Both the position numbers and the translations under genes were made by a program. Shown in pieces: positions 61,086 to 64,000 of a stretch of 64,000 nt of DNA (its first letter is position 1; each line of letters begins with the position of its first letter). Under the pieces are notes generated by a model. That model was not told the origin of the DNA. It was given only the letters and a program-made list of their open reading frames with translations, and did no database searches. Source of the stretch: Turritopsis dohrnii (taxonomy: Eukaryota; Cnidaria; Hydrozoa; Anthoathecata; Oceaniidae). Where the stretch lies: NCBI GenBank assembly GCA_027922465.2, contig BQMF02000100.1:434001-498000 (forward strand). The letters are read 5' to 3'.

Positions 61086-62335
61086 TTAGCAATATTTCCA
61101 TTGCCATTCAACTGAACCCTCATTGACAAAATAATGCATGAAACATTCTCTAACTGATTTTGCTGATTGTGAAGAATTATGACCAAATCGAGGTGTTTGC
61201 AGTGGATAAAATGCATTGTTTTGATCAGCCTTACGCCATTCTCCTTCAGCAACTTCACCATCTTCTAAAATGGTATCAGCAAATAACGGTGGGCGGTAGG
61301 AATTTGATGAAATTGTGCTTTTAATCAGAAAATTATGTAATATGAGAGCTGAAAAAATAATATCCTCTACGTACTTTGGTTCTAAATTGATTATAGTGGA
61401 AAATACCCGCCATCGATTCGCTAGGATTCCGAATAAATTTTCCGATATCCTTCTTGCTCTGCTGTGTCTGTAATTATAGATGCGTTTTTCGCCGGTCAAG
61501 TCTTTTTGAGGAAAAGGTTTCATCATGAAGGTTTTCAGCGCAAAAGCATCGTCTCCTAGGAAGACATATGGTGCGCTTTCACCATTAGGTAAATCTTCAT
61601 CCATGGGAAGATTAATAGAACCATCCTGTATGCCTTGTAAAAGAGATGTTTTGTTCTAAATTCCCGAATCGTTTACTCTCCCATTACACCCAACATCTGC
61701 ATATAAACATTCATAGTCGGGTCCCGCGATAGCCATCAATATAATTGAATGGGTGTGTTTGTAATTGTAGTAAAAGGACCCAGCGTTTTTTGGTTTTTGA
61801 ACCCTTACGTGTTTCCCGTCAATCGCCCCTAACGCGTGCGGGTAGTTCCATTTCTCTTCAAATTTCTTTGAAATCTTGAGCCATTCAGCATTTGAAGATG
61901 GAGTTTTTAGAAATTGCTGCACCATTCGATCTACAATGGCTTTGCAACAGCCTTTCAAGATGTATGACACTGCATTCAACGAAATTCTAAAATGGTAGCC
62001 CAAAGATTGAAAACTCTCACCGGTAGCTAAAAATCTTAATGTCAAAGCTAACCGTTCATCAGCCTGAATATGGGACTGGTTCCTCCAATAATTTCCTGTG
62101 GAGTTATCAAATCAGAAATTTGAGCCAAAACGTATTCAAAATCAACAACATCCATTCGAAACATATCCTTGAAACCAAATCGATCTTCTAATCGCAATTC
62201 TTTTATAATGTTATTATAATAACCCTTCTCACTTCTTCTCTTCATCCAATTTCTTGTTTTACCTCTGTGAGGTTTTTCATCATCAGAATCAACTAGTTCT
62301 GACAGTAATAAAATACTAGCTGCTAACTCGGCCAT
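61086..62335 (-). pseudogene. Harbinger transposase (HARBI1-like), broken
   Basis: The DDE-superfamily nuclease that cuts and integrates the element. On the minus strand: an N-terminal W..RR…G.Y.N…ELRLED segment, FRMDVVDFEYVL, LRFLATGESFQSLGYHFRIS, the first catalytic Asp in ALGAIDGKHV, the second in YADVGCNGRVNDSGI, the FLGDDAF motif, and the Glu in RRISENLFGIL. All three acidic residues are present. Two lesions are visible: a one-base shift near 62065, where the frame passes from …GGTSPI to ADERLALTL, and a TAG at about 61656 where the family has Trp after SG(I/V). It ends 15 bp from the left inverted arm. Apart from these the gene is full length, so inactivation looks recent. Confidence 0.92.
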
Positions 62336-62565
62336 TTTAATTTTCAGAATGAATGGACTTTATATTATTTGATGGAATCAGTTTGATGACACTTCAAATG
62401 GAATTTTCTGTTTTCATCAAAAATTCGAATTTTCATCAAAACGCTCATCAAACTAATTTGATGCAGTTTGATGAAAGAGTTTGACACGTTTGCTCCGGCC
62501 TTTAGCAATGTAACCATAAAAGAAAAGTGTTCAAATAATCCCATTGGTAGTATAAATTGAATTCA

Positions 62566-63994
62566 CAAACAAGAAACAACTAAGTGGTTAAAAGATTTCC
62601 GTAACTTAAGCATGACATGCTTGTAATTTTAATTTGATAAAAGATGTTGTTGTGATTACTTTTCATTGTCAAAAATAAACTTTTTTCTAAGGGATTATAC
62701 ACTTCATTATGTATGTATGCTGCTTTCTCTCTCTTTCCATATATATAAGTCCTGTTAAGTACAATAACAAATTTGCAGAGTGAAAATAAATATATACAAT
62801 GTAAAATTGCTTAATTTATATACATAAAAATTAAAAAAATAAAAATCGTCAAGAACTATTCAATAAGTCGACAGAAGTAAAATTTCAAATTCACTGGGCA
62901 ATTACGTAATAACTTTTTGATCCTTATGTTCTTCCGTGGTCTAAAATACAGAGCAGTTTTCACACAGCCACAGAGGTTTGCTTTATTTGCAACAAACAGA
63001 ATAAGGCAGGATAGGTGTGACCTTTACTCTGTTGGCTTTCCTTAATATACTGCATCGTGATTGTTCATTTTGCTTTTAAATGACTTATTCAGCCATGGGC
63101 AAGGACGTCACTTAAGTTTCTTTTCTATTAGCAGGGCATAGTTATTAAAAATGATCTCATGAATTTGGTATGGTCTTGTTAATGTTTATTGTTTTGTAGA
63201 CTGTAAACCAATCGACATCTCGTAACTGCTTCAAAGTGTATCAATTTACTGTTTTTAAATAATGTCTGGATCATCATAGGTACTGACACAAACTCTCTTC
63301 AAGATTACATCGTTTCTTTTTTCAAAGACTGCACAACATAATTAAAATCATTATTGAAGCCTTTTGACATATATTTTGTTGTCAGCCAAGCAATACATGC
63401 AGCATGTAAGAAGACTAGGATGGGAATTCTCTTTTGTGAAAATATCTTTTAATCCATGATATTTTCATTCAATATCTTGTCTTCCCAATTTATTTGTTTC
63501 ATATGTCAATGTATACAATTCATAACCATCGATTAAATACAAATCTTGAGATTCGGCATCAGATAAATGAGTCTTCATACACAGTATAATATCAATGTTA
63601 TGATATTCTTCCTTCTCTTGTTATTATTATCAACAACCTGTATATAAAATTCTCAAAATTCGACTGTAAATCACGTATATTTTGTTATACAAACGATAGT
63701 CCTGTCTCTTTACAAGTCACATGCAGTTCTTTAATTATGAAATGATCTGTACGTAAACTTTTCCAACATTTCCAGATAAAAGTACCAAGCACAAAACACA
63801 AGCACGACCTTCCACGCGCCACCATATTGTTTTTACATGCTTCGGTTCAGCTTTAGCCTGTCAACATTTTACATTATCATCACAGCGGAGATATGAAAAT
63901 CACAGGCTAGAGCATTACCCTGATAGATAGATAGATAGAGAAATAGATACGCCGCCGAAATGAATAAGATTATCCATTCCATGGAAATCTTAAT
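62566..63994. repeat. Right arm of a 1.4-kb inverted repeat
   Basis: Inverted twin of 59650-61071, beginning 62 bp to the right of the Harbinger right target duplication. Homology stops about 6 bp before the window end, so the whole arm seems to be inside the window. Confidence 0.95.
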
Positions 63995-64000
63995 TATGTT

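Larger units (their letters stand above)
58355..62501. mobile_element. Two-gene PIF/Harbinger transposon with nested arm
   Basis: Ends AGGCCGGAGCAAACGT and its reverse complement, flanked by TTA on both sides (58352-58354 and 62502-62504). The first and last ~200 bp are packed with subterminal words (c)atcaaact / agtttgatg in both orientations. It carries a MADF-type DNA-binding gene (+) and a transposase gene (-), convergently arranged as in autonomous Harbinger elements. At 4147 bp it includes ~1.42 kb (59650-61071) between the genes' 3' ends that is the inverted twin of sequence just outside the right end. The transposase has one frameshift and one stop, so the copy itself is probably not autonomous now. 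Confidence 0.93.

Overview
This window is AT-rich nuclear DNA from an animal. Its genes have many short exons with GT-AG introns, and they encode typical metazoan proteins: KLHL20, dynamin, an alpha-carbonic anhydrase, a TMEM26-family protein, MMAA and the ER chaperone BiP. Between the genes lie many decayed transposons (PIF/Harbinger, several short elements with terminal inverted repeats, jockey/CR1-like non-LTR fragments and a Penelope-like fragment). The combination suits an early-branching invertebrate such as a cnidarian, but that lineage call is inference. No bacterial-type operon, CRISPR array, tRNA or rRNA was recognised.

Layout, left to right. 1-8 kb: the last exon of KLHL20 (+), then a multi-exon gene (+) that looks like MTBP, a partner of Treslin in replication-origin firing; a dead non-LTR retrotransposon sits in one of its introns. 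8-25 kb: no host gene recognised. This is a transposon bed: a hAT-like MITE, a deleted Harbinger element that keeps the transposase N-terminus, two arrays of a 128-bp satellite, non-LTR pieces and a Penelope-like piece. 25-32 kb: a complete dynamin gene (+) with GTPase, middle, PH, GED and proline-rich regions; its PH domain has two alternative copies of one exon. 33-36 kb: a seven-exon secreted or membrane-anchored carbonic anhydrase (-), with a LINE remnant in intron 1. 36-42 kb: mostly featureless, with small repeats and a cluster of TACTGCGCAGTA palindromes. 42.5-44.4 kb: a four-exon TMEM26-like membrane protein (-). 47-48.2 kb: MMAA (-), with its whole coding region in one exon. 48.4-53.4 kb: four repeats or TIR elements. 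54.2-56.5 kb: HSPA5/BiP (+), with a UPR-type promoter and a C-terminal KEEL. 58.36-62.50 kb: a two-gene Harbinger transposon with TIRs and TTA target duplications; the MADF partner is intact and the transposase is broken. It is entangled with a pair of 1.4-kb near-identical inverted arms at 59.65-61.07 and 62.57-63.99 kb.

The host genes look like independent housekeeping or cell-biology loci and not a functional cluster. The observations most worth following up are the mutually exclusive exon pair in the dynamin PH domain, the long inverted arms around the Harbinger transposase, and the Penelope-like terminal inverted repeats with hammerhead-like cores. All exon boundaries were read by eye from splice consensus and phase; dynamin, carbonic anhydrase, TMEM26-like and BiP models close perfectly in frame.
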